Both the position numbers and the translations under genes were made by a program. Of a stretch of 64,000 nucleotides of DNA, positions 10,992 to 21,974 are shown piece by piece. The number at the start of each line of letters is the position of its first letter. Within the stretch, counting starts at the first letter, position 1. The stretch covers positions 248,001 through 312,000 of the forward strand of contig JARNGD010000010.1 in assembly GCA_031001845.1 (NCBI GenBank), given 5' to 3'. The stretch comes from Achaetomiella virescens (Eukaryota > Ascomycota > Sordariomycetes > Sordariales > Chaetomiaceae). The notes below the pieces were generated by a model. That model ran no database searches. It had not been told where the DNA came from and worked only from the letters and a program-made list of their open reading frames with translations.

Positions 10992-12063
10992 GTAGACAAA
11001 AGCCAGTCCAACATGAGGTCCTGTTGCATCACGCTGTGCTATCCCTCACTAGGTGTTTGGCAGCCAGCAAAGCGGGCTGGTCGGCAACTTTCTTTGATCC
11101 ACGCCAGCCACAATTCCCTTCCCCACTTCAACCCACTTCAAGCTGGATGGAGGCAGCGGTAACCCGGCTCCATTAGCCCTGTATGCAAGGCACCGGCGGG
11201 GGCATCTTTGGCACTGAACGAACCAACCCCAAACCACACATCAATTGACCAACCTTACCACTCTTTTTCAAGCCCGTCGTCCCCACCATTCAGCTCCTTC
11301 ACAGGACTGTGCTCGTCTCACTGTTGCTTAAGCGCAGGCGCCCGGAACTCTTGTCAGCGCTTCATCCGGCAACGTGAGTGGCGAGCCACCGGGAGCGCCA
11401 GAGAGGCAGCCTCATCTTGGGTCCGCCTCATTCCTTCCCGCGTCCTCGCCGCGCCGGGCCTCCTCTCTCTTGCATTGCGCGTCCGGGCCGTCTCCGTCTG
11501 GATACCTCGTTGGCCGCGACTAGGCCGAAATTACCGGCGCAGCTGGGGCGAAGCAGGCAGCCGGTAGTGAGTACTGAGACTGCAGTAGACATCTGAGGGA
11601 AAAACTTTGGACCCACAGGTGTATATGCACGGGCCATTTTCATCCTGTGGCTAGGCTCCTAAGGCACCACAGTGGCGTAGCCGTTGTATGGCGTCAGCCC
11701 AGCCGCAACGCGGCTGGGCATCCCCTCAAGAAAGAAGTCTGTGAGGAGAGACTAGCTACCCGTGCCCACTTTTCCTCAGTCTGGGGTATTTTGTGCAACT
11801 GCGTGTAACGGTCCCAGGAGTATATTGCAACTAGCTGGTGACGACTCTACGAGTACACTGAACTTGGGGAAAGAAAAGGAAAAGAAAGGAAACAGCTGTT
11901 CTGGCGGTGAGCGCTCCCTATGACCAGAGGGAGGCTGTGGGTCATGTCGTCGCCTGAGTGCCTGGCGCCGTTGTCAGGGGCAACGAGCCGGGGGTTCGGG
12001 CGCCGGGCCGGGCCCACGGGCCGGGGCCTTGGCCGAGGGCCGCCGAGGCCCCACATCGGGCTC
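10992..12063. other. Intergenic, no gene recognised; GC-rich, with one strong hairpin
   Basis: About 1.07 kb. The right end (about 11930-12060) is extremely GC-rich with short palindromes and may be the 5' part of the transposase relic that follows. No motif-bearing frame was seen. The hairpin is listed separately. Confidence 0.45.
11697..11719. repeat. Perfect 10-bp hairpin with 3-nt loop
   Basis: GCCCAGCCGC, loop AAC, GCGGCTGGGC. It lies about 0.7 kb downstream of the glycosyltransferase stop and just upstream of a decayed pogo-type transposase. It could be part of a small inverted-repeat element, or a chance GC palindrome. No flanking T-run that would suggest a Pol III terminator was seen. 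Confidence 0.5.
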
Positions 12064-12920
12064 AGCCCGTTACACTGCGTCAACGGCATGCGACCCATGA
12101 AAGGCTGCCCTGCCCACAACACCATCCTGTCGGGCCCGGAGGAGGTTGCACTTTGCCGGTATATCGAGCGGCTTGACAATATCAACCTTGCGGTACGGGC
12201 TGTATTCATAACCCACGCGGCCAACCACATCCTTGCCGAGCGGACCCAGCCGTTGTGAGCAGCCAGACACTCTAACCGTTGGTCTCAACTGGACCAGCCG
12301 CTTCATCAAACGCCAACGGCTACTATAAGACTGAACGGCAGTATGCAGAAGGCCCAATCTGCATCGCCTAGTACTTCCAACAGCTCAGAACACCCTAACA
12401 TCACCACCTAGGGATCAGAAGGACTACATCCTTCCCCATTTTCGGCCCCCATGACGTTGCGGCAAGTCAACAAGGTGGTTCGGGACTTGGAGACTATGTT
12501 GGTAGAGTATGAGGGTCTGGATCCTGACTTTGCTTATGATCTAAGCAGGTTTATCCGGGGGTCGCTCATCGTTGCTACCGAGCTTGTTCAGACAAGTTGA
12601 GACCTCGGGAGGATTAAGCTTGCAGACGCTACCGTCAGGGCACGTCGGAATCAAAAGAACCCTCCTCTGAAGGTTGGGTGGTGTTGACTATAGGCATTGG
12701 ACGTCGGATCATTACGCAAAGGAATGAGGATGATCTGGCTAAGGCTAGGAGGCTCATCGATGCGGCCGAAACCAAGGCCCATAACGTAGTCAAGCGCACC
12801 TGTACAGAGGTTGCAAAAGTCACCAGGAAATGGAGGCTTACTGGGAGACTTGCTCCTGCAGAAGTGGTGGATTCAGTGGGTGTAAGTAGGTTGTTGAAGT
12901 TCTACGCTGAGAAGTGTTGA
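12064..12920 (+). mobile_element. Pogo/Fot-type transposase relic lacking the catalytic core
   Basis: Two blocks that look like the two ends of one fungal DDE transposase. Block 1 (about 12100-12410) carries SGPEEVALCRYIERLDNINL, then AANHILAER and NWTSRFIKRQ, the layout of the CENP-B/pogo DNA-binding region. Block 2 (12451-12920) carries TLRQVNKVVRDLETML, DLSRFIRGSLIVATELVQT, LTIGIGRRIITQRNEDDLAK and RKWRLTGRLAPAEVVDS, the helical C-terminal region of such proteins. The DDE core that should separate them (roughly 300 codons) is absent, and frames change several times (stop at 12598, frame change near 12680). I saw no clear terminal inverted repeats. This is a dead, internally deleted copy, and not the same family as the element at 57.7-59.6 kb. 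Confidence 0.6.
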
Positions 12921-13243
12921 AAAAGTGGTTAAATTGCTGCTCTGGGTTAAAATTGCTGGCGAGCACTCAACGTGGCCGACATTTGCGAGACTGAGGAAAA
13001 GTGGGGCATGGCAAGGGGGAGACGGCAAACTCCACATGATACATCGTGATGGTGGGGATGTGTTCCTGTCCAGTTAGGGCATGTAAAAAAAGTTCCTTAA
13101 TAGCGGGTTGGATTATGGTCACATTGTGGCTCAGACGGATCCTGGGGCAGTTTGGCTTGCAAGTTCCGGGCTGGCCAGCCTCGAACTAATCAGGCTCTAA
13201 GTGTCTTTGTCGTGGCTGCTCCCATGTCCAAGGAAGCAGTCTC
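12921..13243. other. Intergenic, no gene recognised
   Basis: About 320 bp between the transposase relic and the stop of the epimerase-type gene. Nothing identified. Confidence 0.45.
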
Positions 13244-14448
13244 TCAAGCAAGATCCTCCGTATTCATCCTCACGCTCTCATCCATGCTAGTCCAGCCCGG
13301 TCGTCCCATATCCTGGAGCAGCGCCTCAGCTCGCACAGCAGGAAGAATCTCGCTCGTATTTAGCTCGGCATCCTTCACATCCCTTGCGAAAGACTTGTCG
13401 GGGTACAGCCTCTGGATGACGCGCTGGACACCGCGCCAGGTGAAAGGCTTCCCGTACGCAAAAATGCGCTCACCTCGGACGTCGGGGTGGATGAGTGCCG
13501 CAACATGGATGCGAGCGGTATCTTGGACGTCGATGAAGAAGTCTTGTTGTCACCTAGGTTAGTTATCCGTCATTTTGCCATGCACGAAGATACTTACATT
13601 GGAGAGCATTCTCGGGGATGTCGAAGTTTCCGTCGAACAGGGCTTGGATCAGAAATGATGTCGAAGGATGACCTTGGTTAACTGGGTCGAGACTTTTGCC
13701 GATATTCATACTCGGGAGCACTAATCAGGACATCAGCAGCAGCACAGACGACAATAATTCGACGACTGACCTGTATTAAAGATGAAATGGGGTTTGTGTT
13801 CTCGGTGCCACCTCCACGCCTCTCTCTCCACCTCCGTCTTGCTCGCCGCATATACGGCAAAGCCACGCTCCTCTCCATACGGCGGCGGCGCCCAAGCTTC
13901 GCGAACCGCTTCATCATTCCATACATCTGCGTCAATGGTCTGCCCAACTCCCGGTTTAGGGCTGGCGGCTGCCGCGCAGGAAGACGTGAGAACAAAACGC
14001 ATGACGCGGATTGCTTCGCCGCCGCATTCAGGATGTTGAGGGTCGCGTCGACCATAGGAGTGATAACCTTTTCAGGATCTGGGTTCATCGTCATGTCCGA
14101 GGCAGCGTGGATGATGCCGGATATGCCTTTGGTAAGTTCTGATTAGCGAATGTTCCCCAAGGCGGCGGAAGATGTTGTTGAAGAGGCTTCCATACCGTGG
14201 AGGAGCTTGTCAAAAGCTCCGACCTGACCCAGGTCAGAAACCTCAACAATCTCGAATTTTCCCTTCCCGTATTTATTGTCGAAGAGACCTTGAAGCCAAG
14301 AGTTTTTGGACACGTCTCGAGTCGTTCCAGTGACAAGATACCCTGCAGCCAGCAGCTGGTCGGCAATATGACTGCCAATGAAGCCACTGACACCAGTCAC
14401 GAGGATCCTGGAGCCGGGTAGCAAAGCAGGGTTATTGATTGGCGGCAT
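13244..14448 (-). CDS. NAD-dependent epimerase / dihydroflavonol-reductase-like SDR
   Basis: Starts MPPINNPALLPGSRILVTGVSG (14448) and ends TSMDESVRMNTEDLA (13244), about 343 residues. The inferred exons are separated by introns 14195-14127, 13770-13721 and 13597-13543, all with acceptable GT..AG borders. The extended-SDR signatures are present: VTGVSGFIGSHIADQLLAAG (NAD(P) loop), GISGIIHAASDMTMNPDPEK, RFVLTSSCAAAA, and the catalytic VYAASKTEVEREAW (YxxSK-type, with K). FFIDVQDTARIHVAAL follows, then the C-terminal RGVQRVIQRLYPDKSFARDV. One base seems missing near 14010, between AAAKQSA and VMRFVLTSS. Relatives reduce aldehydes, ketones or dihydroflavonol-type substrates with NADPH; the substrate is not predictable. 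Expected to be cytosolic. Confidence 0.85.
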
Positions 14449-14755
14449 GGTTGAGCTTGGTTTGTGTCCTGGGTTCCTTGGTGATGGGTTGCTTGGTCAT
14501 GCCACTCTCGTTGGCTTCGCAAGCAGACTTATATAGGTACATATTTCAGCAATAATGTACATGCCCTTGTCCGTTCACCCTCTTGTTCCACGCCCTTCCT
14601 GCGATTGACACTTGCTTCAGAGCTCAAAGGACTGCTTGACGTGTGCTCCACCAGCATAAGAGAGATTACGTGCTGGCAAAATGGCCAATGAGACACTTCC
14701 GAGCAGCGCCAGTCCGCCACATCGCGTGGTCGAAAGAGGTCAGGAGAGTCAACGC
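14449..14755. other. Upstream region of the epimerase-type gene
   Basis: About 305 bp between the start of the minus-strand reductase and the tandem duplication. It should hold the reductase promoter. No element was recognised. Confidence 0.4.
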
Positions 14756-14969
14756 CATTGGCCAATTTGATAGCAGTTTGTTAGTAATTGGTCAGTTTTA
14801 AAGCAAGTGCGACGACGTTGATTTGTCTTGTTCAGCTCCATGGCCCTCTACTCCCATCTCACCATTGGCCAGTTTGAAAGCATGCTTATCAGTAATTGGT
14901 CAGTTTTAAAGCAATGTTGCCAACGTTGATTAGTCATGTCCAGCTCCACGGCCTTACTTCCCTCTCTGA
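14756..14969. repeat. Two-unit tandem duplication, about 107 bp per unit
   Basis: Units 14756-14862 and 14863-14969 both begin CATTGGCCA. Both contain GTAATTGGTCAGTTTTAAAG, a GTTGATT(A/T)GTC segment, CAGCTCCA(C/T)GGCC and a pyrimidine-rich end. Divergence of roughly a fifth of positions indicates an old duplication. Unit 2 contains the inferred start ATG (14936) of the Ada-like gene. At the matching place unit 1 has CTTGTTC instead of CATGTCC, so the start was duplicated and only one copy kept it. Confidence 0.8.
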
Positions 14970-16269
14970 CCCGTTTAGTCCAATACAGTTGCTTCAACTG
15001 ACTGGTGCCTCACGGCCAGAAGTGACGATATTCGACACTCCGGAATCCAAATGGCGAGCCGTCCAAATACGCAACCCGCTTGCAGCCTCTGGTTTTTTAT
15101 ATGGCGGCTTAACCACTCGCATATATTGCCACCCAACATGTCCCTTGCGCCTGGCAAGGCAGGCCAACGTCGTTTTCTTTGACTTTGCAACAGAGGCGGA
15201 ATCTGCTGGTTTTCGAGCTTGTCAGCGCTGCAAGCCTTCAGAAAGGGACCATGAACCGAAGCAGGCGCAGCACGAGAAGGCCGTCAGAAAGGCTTGCGAC
15301 ATGATGGATGCTGTTAGAAGGAAGCTTACTCTCGAGAGTCTGGCTAGCAGCGTCGGTCTGTCGCCCAGATATTTCCATGGGATATCCAAAGGCGTGATGG
15401 GTGTCACCCTGCCGTTTACGCCATGAGAGTGAGGAAGGAGAAGTGTTGCAAAGAGGTCTTTGCCTCCACACTTACAAGACCGCTCCGCCTACCTTTGTTG
15501 CCCGCAATAGCTATTAAGCAGCCATTGCGCCCATCTCCCACTTCTTCCACCTTTCCCTCTTACAACCAACTCAACACACCTCAATACAACACGCACATCC
15601 CCAGTTTCCCTACATTTGAGCCCACCAATCGTAACAAGAAGGCCATCCGCGCGGCACTGCGCCCCGGTAGCGAAGAGAGTGAGAAGCGATGCATGCGTGC
15701 ACGGGGACCACCAGCATGCAGGAACGAAGGCAAGGGACCCACGTTATTACGTTTAGGTAAGCTCAGTCAGGACGTTTTGCCGTTTATCCGTTTATCGCAT
15801 GTTTCTGACTGGAACCACAAAGAAATGGTTTCCGTTAGTCGACGTGCAGCTCGGCCATGTTTCTCCCGGCCGAGAAGATGCCAGCTTCGGCCGTACTTGT
15901 CTTCGGAGTACAGAGTGTGGAAACATGGACATCAGTTTCCCAAGCGAGGCTCTTCCCATGAGTTGTAATGTTCTCGATGATGTACCTCTCAACTTAAACG
16001 ATGACGAGGCTTTGCTCTCTTTCTTGGGACATTCGGAACTCCATGACATGGATAATACGACCCGATATGGAGTGGTCATCCCTTTCGCCGGACAGCTTCC
16101 CGGCACCGCAGATGATGGGAACTTCTCGATTTGTAGTGATCTACCCACTAACTGCTTATCGACATGGCCATGTAACTTGTGTCTGCTTGCCGTCGTTGAG
16201 GTTGCTCTACGGACCCTTTCTGTCAGGTTAAGGTTATTCCCGCTCGAAACTGCGCACCGTTGTATTTAG
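14936..16269 (+). pseudogene. Ada-like metal-binding / AraC-type repair regulator, interrupted by a solo LTR
   Basis: Start MSSSTALLPSLT at 14936, intron 14973-15019 (GTTTAG..CAG, 47 bp), then TIFDTPESKWRAVQIRNPLA. The N-terminal Ada metal-binding signature is intact: GLTTRIYCHPTCPLRLARQA, VVFFDFATEAESAGFRACQR and CKP, i.e. the C-x3-C..C-x2-C zinc set. Next is the AraC-type helix-turn-helix, RRKLTLESLASSVGLSPRYF then HGISKGVMGVT, and after a one-base slip YAMRVRKEK. Directly after RKEK (15443) a 193-bp LTR is inserted. Beyond the LTR and its target duplication the frame resumes AIRAALRPGSEESE, and a C-terminal reading continues to a stop at 16269 (..NLNDDEALLSFLGHSELHD..), perhaps over an intron at about 15755-15822. 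Bacterial Ada removes methyl phosphotriesters and activates repair genes; in fungi the metal domain plus HTH suggests alkylation-linked transcription control. With the LTR in place only the N-terminal half could be made. Confidence 0.65.
15444..15636. mobile_element. Solo LTR, copy 1 (193 bp), 5-bp target duplication AGAAG
   Basis: Termini TGTTGC..GTAACA, a near-perfect inverted pair with the TG..CA ends of LTRs. It is flanked by AGAAG on both sides (15439-15443 and 15637-15641). It is highly similar along its whole length to 62048-62241, whose flanks differ, which proves insertion at two independent sites. There is no internal retroelement sequence between or beside, so it is a recombination product (solo LTR). 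It sits inside the coding frame of the Ada-like gene. Confidence 0.9.
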
Positions 16270-16929
16270 ATAACGTTAGAAGGAACTGACAAAAAGACAT
16301 AAATAAATTGGTTCACATGTCTGGCCCATGAAGCCAATCTCCGCTCTGGACTCAAGGGAAGAAGATGACGTAGGAAAATCGCGGCGTGGTTGGCCTTGAT
16401 GTCGGTGAAGATAAGAGGCTACATGTCAATGGTAGGCTGAAAGTCAACCCCGGCATGGATGTGAAGGGGTTTGAATGGAAGGCGAGGGCCGTCTTAGATC
16501 TGGGAGACGCAACTGGAAGAATGAGAAGGTGGCGCTGGGGTGGTCGAGGCGAGCACATGTGTATGCTGACCGCGGCGGTCTGGGTGAGCAACGGGTGAGG
16601 GCATACATAGATGAGCATGTCTGGGTGGAGAAGTAGGTGAGGAGCAGATAATTCCTAGGTGCTAAACCCTCCAAACAGAGCCCGTCTCCTAGCTGCCACA
16701 CCCCTCGACCACTCTTGCATGAGCACAGCAATGCCCTCAATCACATGGACCAGCCGGCACATCTCTCATCCTCCCATTCCCGCCCACCACCCGCGCCAAC
16801 ATTCCTCTCCATCACCTCTCCCTCCCTCGTCGGCACTGGCCAATGCATGCAGCCTACTACTGATCAGCGACTATCCAACTGTATTTACCCACGTCTTCTA
16901 CTATACGCTTCCCATACTAGGACAAGGCG
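16270..16929. other. Intergenic, no gene recognised
   Basis: About 660 bp. Overlapping frames on both strands have skewed composition (Ser/Pro/Leu/Arg from C-rich sequence) and no motif. Confidence 0.45.
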
Positions 16930-17525
16930 TTACCCACCCAGGGGCCCAATGGGAAAACCCGTCTGTCAATGGGGAATTACCCTTCCGAATCCGCTATCGT
17001 GTGAACAGGGTGGGAATAATGTGTATGGGTTTTGGTAATTGAGTGTAAACTCATATGGGTATCCAAGCTGGTTCCCAATCTCTCTAAAAAAGAGAAAAAA
17101 GAATTGCAGCGTCATTTCCTCGAAAGCTATATGGCGGCTATAGTTTCGTCAACAATGCGTGCCCTGCCCTCCGAACTTCAACAAGCCTACGCCTTGCAGT
17201 CAGACTTCGACTTCATCCCTCGAGGACCTAACCATCGTGCCGATATAAGGCTACATAGTTCGGCAAACTACTTAAGCTATATATCTTTCCGCTGGATTTC
17301 ACCTTCTTGGCACGGATCGCTACTAAGTTGGTTGCTAGATACTAGTTAGGCGCGATTACATGGGCGATTACATATCTAGATATTACCCATATCTACCTCA
17401 TTACCCATGGGAGGTACCCACGTGTTACCCATTTAGAATACCCATAGTGATGGGTACTCACCCATTTGGGTATGAGTCAGCTTTGGGTGCAACCCATGTG
17501 GATACCCGCGGGTAACTGGTCGTGA
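16930..17525. repeat. ACCCAT/ATGGGT-rich clusters flanking a short frame
   Basis: Two clusters of the heptamer-like motif TACCCAT or its complement occur: a loose one at about 16930-17065 and a dense one at about 17385-17515 (ten or more ACCCA/TGGGT occurrences on both strands in about 130 bp). Between them lies a 106-codon frame (17032-17349) without known motifs. Motif arrays in both orientations near element ends are typical subterminal repeats of hAT-like DNA transposons or their MITE derivatives; that is inference. No transposase and no defined terminal repeat were found. Confidence 0.4.
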
Positions 17526-20133
17526 GTCATACTATAACAGATTCGCTGTAAATCCATTCTGCAACTACAATGCGCGCCAAGTCAGCTCGTCGTCCCTTAT
17601 CTACCTCGTTCCGCACTTTCTTCCACTTTCCATCATAGTAGTAGCAACGGGGCTCTGCGCATGGGATGTTCATAGGGAGAAAAGAAAAGGGCGTGGGCAA
17701 CCCCCCGGCCTGGGCCTACTTCGTTGTGTCGAGGCTATCACCACACCAACACTCAAGGGATTGGGTAGAGTTGTAATGATGCGCCTGGTGAGGAAGAGCG
17801 GCAGGAGGGCAGAGGAGGGCAGCCATTTTTCTACTTAGGGACGGGGAAACATAATTTTGATTTCTGTTTTGAGAATTATCGGTTATAGTTGCAACAACGA
17901 CCTCTCTTGCTATGGGTGTAAGTTGACCGCCCATTGCAATTCAGCTTCAAGGCGTAACTCATCCCCGCGAACTCGGCAGGGGAAATGCAGGCGGCTGAGC
18001 ATGGGGCCAGAATATTCATCAAGAGCACACGTCTTACTCCTCTGTAACCAGCAACAAAATCCCCCCGAGTTGCAAATTCAGCTCATGATCCAGACGTTGG
18101 GTTTGTTAGGCTGCCTGCAGATCCTCGTTGTGGCCGTCTCCGCTTCCTATATCTCACTGGAACGAACTGATTGGTTTCCCCGCCAGCAGATTCCAAGTTG
18201 TTGGACTCAAACGGAAATTGGCTGTCATTATGGAAGTCCCAAGAGAACAACTTCCGAAAGTCACCTTTGGAAGTTGCTCCCCATGATGCGCTTGCCTTGT
18301 CGGCCCATTACTCCATCGCAATCGACAAGCTGAGCCAAGCTCTTCCGCGCGGTATCAGGCAAACCTGAACAAGGTTCTAGAAGGCCTCCCGCTGCTCTTC
18401 CGGCCTGGCTATCCGATGCTCCTCAACCATGATGATCTGCTGGAGATAAACATCTGTTACAAGGTGCCCTACAAAGGATACTTTGTTCCCTGCCACTGCA
18501 TATATTCCAGCCGGCCCACCACTGCTTTTTTCTTCACTTCTACCACAGAACACACAGAATACCATCACCAGTTCTGCCTTGCTTGCCTGTTTCCTGTTAC
18601 AACATCCACGTAGACCCCGATATACCGGTCACATCACCAGAATTGCAGATTGGGCTGATGCCAAAATAGCACCATTCGGTTTGTCTCTAAGTGGGCTTGA
18701 GACGCTTCTGGGTGTGCAGACTGCTACGGCTTGGGTTCGTCATTCCAGCCCCCCCTTTTTCTGCAGGCACGTTTCATATTGCTGCAGCTCAAGAACATGA
18801 CATCGCACATGAACACCCAATGATACTGCACGGTTGCTCCGCAGACCAGGACTGGGAGACTTTTTATAACACTGTCGGACCATTTGAACAGGATCATCTG
18901 CGAGCGTTCAAGGTAGGAAGAATGCACAGTTTATTCCGGATGTACGGTTTGACCGTCGGCCCGAGAACGAAATCGCGATGCGCCTGGACTAAGACGACTA
19001 TGAGTTTGCATGTCTGGAGACGTCTTGACTAGGGCAAGATATGGATTCTTTAGTGAGGTCGTGTCATCGTGCATCCTCCGTTGTTGTGCAAACCAGCCTC
19101 TATGTCATCAAACGACCGAACGTGACGTCCATTGACGACCACTTTCGAGACTCCGGTGTTCCGCGACACCTGTCACAGAACCTCAGCGTATAACCGCCTG
19201 TGATGCCTTCATTACATTCCAAATCCGAGCGTGGAACACCTCCATGCTCAGCCACTACTTGATGCTTAATAACCAATATGGTTCCCGGGTATATTCGTGC
19301 TGGGAGGATACATCACCCACTCCGACGACTCTGTGCGCAACATCAGCTCTGAAGAGCCAGATGCATGTGCTGCTCCGTCCTGGAAAACTCGAGGACAGGC
19401 CGGTCCCGGAGTCATTACAGAAGCGCATTATATATAGTACTACATAGTTCCGACGTGTCATCCAAAATGTACACCTGCATGCGTCTGATAAACAGCAAAC
19501 AAATATCCCAAGCGACCCTACTCGAAACATGTCATACTACTAGTACGGACCGGCTATCACCTCATCAACAACTTCACAAGACAGAATTTCAACGCTAGAG
19601 TCATGAAGTCAGGCTGTGAACGGTAACCGCCCTCAATTCCCACGTGGTATCAAGCGAAGAAACTAGTAAGCAATATACAACCAAAGCATTCCAAAAGCCT
19701 CCCCCATGGGGTTGCACGCATCCAAAACAAGCCCATTCATCCGTCCGTCCGCCCCATCCCATACATTCACTTTCCCTTTCCCAAACGGCATACAAAGACT
19801 CGTCTCTTGCCCAACCTCGCTCAGCAGCCGCAGCAGCAGCAGCAGCAATAACAATAACATCAGCTCAGGCCGAATCCAGGCCCTAAGCCGACCTCATCAT
19901 CAAATCATAGCAACAAAATCGGACAGATCCCAAACCCAATGTCCGACAATACATGGTGGCAGCCGCAGCGCCCAGCAAGCGCGTACAAACAATCCTAACC
20001 AACACCCGCAGCAAAAGACGAGACTCGGTACATGTACCGCTTGAGAAAGACAGAAAGTAACGGCTGCACTTCATCCAAAAACTGAACAGAATATGTATCC
20101 CCACATCAGAATATACACTCAAGGGCCCTCCTC
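17526..20133. other. 2.6-kb interval without a recognised gene; CAG microsatellite
   Basis: Open frames are short and overlapping. Two coding-like patches occur without family assignment. One at 18088-18368 has a signal-peptide-like MIQTLGLLGCLQILVVAVSA and, in another frame, SNGNWLSLWKSQENNFRKSP. The other, at about 18780-18915, includes ADQDWETFYNTVGPFEQDHL. Both look like decayed or fast-evolving gene pieces. A short (CAG)n tract lies at about 19824-19847. The right end is the 3' flank of the permease. Confidence 0.4.
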
Positions 20134-21974
20134 TTAGACAAGAGGGTTATGGAGCACCCGCTTCCATGCCGGCATCTGCGCCAGCTCGGCGCGGTAGGCA
20201 TTGATGGCGTCCCAGTCGAGCTCGCGACGGCCCGTGTCGAGATCGATCTGGTCGAGGCGGAGCCAGCCGGTGCGCTTCCAGAAGAAGCAATGATCCAGAA
20301 GACGATGACGATGGGCATGGCCAGGTACGACTTGAAGAAGCCCTCGACGTCGTTGAAGCCGCCTTCACGGGGCAGATGGAGACGTAAAACTGTAGGTGGT
20401 CATGTTAGTACTTTATTTAATCTTGAATACGGTAGAGGATGGGATAGTAGACATACCTGAGCGATCAGCACAAGAATGTTCAGGCCCAGACCGAGATACG
20501 AGCCCCACACGCCGCCGGCGGCCTTGAAGGGGATCTCGTCGAGGGTGTGGCCCTGACGGGCCCAAGCATGACGGAAGCGGATATGGGCGAGGCAGATGGA
20601 GCCCCAGGTGAAGAGGGCGGCAAGGCCAGAGAGGGCTTGGAGCCAGTCGAAGACGGTCGGGCCGCTGGCGGACAGGTTTGATGTACGCAAGCGGGCCGCA
20701 GCGATGAGGAGGGCGACCGAGGCGAGCGGGCGGCCAGAGCGGTCGATGTAGCTGAAGATCTTGGGGGCGTACCCTGCTGGGCGAGCGCGGTGAGCGTGCG
20801 GGAGCCACCGTAGACGGCGGAGACGCCGATGGAGAGGACGGAGACGAGGGATGATGACGTTCATGAACGAGTCGTAGCCCTTGAGGCCGGCGTACTTGCC
20901 GACCAGGACGAAGGGCGAGGCGTTGACGTCGGCATAGGGGTTGGCACCGAGGAGGTTCTGGTCGGTGTGGGCAATGAGAGAGGCCGATGAAGAACAGACC
21001 CAGGATGTAGAAGAGGGTAATACGCCAGAAGACCTGCTTGATGGCACCGGGAAGCGACTTGACCGGATTGGCAGCCTCAGCAGCAGCCAGGCCGACGAGC
21101 TCAGTCCCGGAGAAGGAGAAGGCGGCGGTGACGAAAACGCTGCAAAACCCACGGAAACCATTCGCAAAGGCACCGGGCTCGTACCATAGGCGAGCGCCCC
21201 AGTAGTGGTCGTACTGGCTGCCCTTGGGGCCGCCACCGAGGACCAGAACAAAGGCAATGATCATGAAGACAACGATCGCACCGAGCTTGAGGACAGACGA
21301 CCAAAACTCTTCCTCAGCGTAGCCCAGTGCACCAAAGATGTTGATGATGATGATCGCGACCAGGAAGATTGTGATCCAAACACCTGTGAAGCGAGTCAGC
21401 GCAGAGCTCAATGCCTCCTCGTGGGCTATCTTTTACTCACCGACGTTGATTTCAGAATTCCAATACCCGATTGTCATGGCGCAGACCGTGAGTTCCAGTG
21501 GTAATACGACACACCATTGCAGAACGTAGTTCCAGCCCATGGCGAAACCCCAGGATGGATCGATGAAGCGAGTCGAGTACGTGTAGAAGCCACCAGAGAC
21601 AGGAAACATGACAGCGAGTTCGCCGAGAGCATAGACCGTGTTGAACATCATGACGCCGATGATGACGAAGTCGATGAGGAGCGTGGCGGGGCCGCCCGTG
21701 CTGAGAGCCTTGCCGGAGCCGACGAAGAAACCGGCACCGATCGAGCCTCCGATGGAAATCATGTGCATGTGACGGGTCTGAGGCTGCGGTCGAGCGAGTC
21801 GATCGAGCCGCCGCCAATGTCGCGCTTCTGGAACGACCGCAGGTTGAGGCCATTGCGCGTCCAGAAATCCTCTTGGTCGCGTGTCCGGACGAGCTCGGTG
21901 GTGGCCCCGAAAGCCGGGACGGCCTCCTTCTCGGGGGTAGAGAGGCCCGCGGCCCCCTTTTCTTCTGATGACAT
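20134..21974 (-). CDS. General amino-acid permease (YAT/AAT family), frame interrupted
   Basis: Start MSSEEKGAAGLSTPEKEAVP (21974), stop after LAQMPAWKRVLHNPLV (20134); introns 21440-21384 and 20456-20390; about 570 residues. The hallmark of fungal amino-acid permeases is clear: HMHMISIGGSIGAGFFVGSG in TM1. It is followed by ALGELAVMFPVSGGFYTYST, FIDPSWGFAMGWNYVLQW, FCSVFVTAAFSFSGTELVGL and AAAEAANPVKSLPGAIKQVF. Later come GYAPKIFSYIDRSGRP and TVFDWLQALSGLAALFTWGS, and the cytosolic tail has RELDWDAINAYRAEL. About twelve membrane segments are expected, driving H+-coupled uptake at the plasma membrane. At least seven one-base slips are needed (for example near 21775, 21000, 20860, 20775, 20690, 20380, 20285), mostly in GC-rich runs. 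Since the protein is otherwise complete, sequence error is the simplest explanation. No other gene is near its start. Confidence 0.9.

Noticed and set aside
1..20000. RIP-type mutation as cause of the relics
   Set aside because: I could not compute dinucleotide indices, and by eye the relics are not strongly TA-rich. The breaks that could be pinned down are mostly indels rather than C-to-T stops, so I make no RIP claim.
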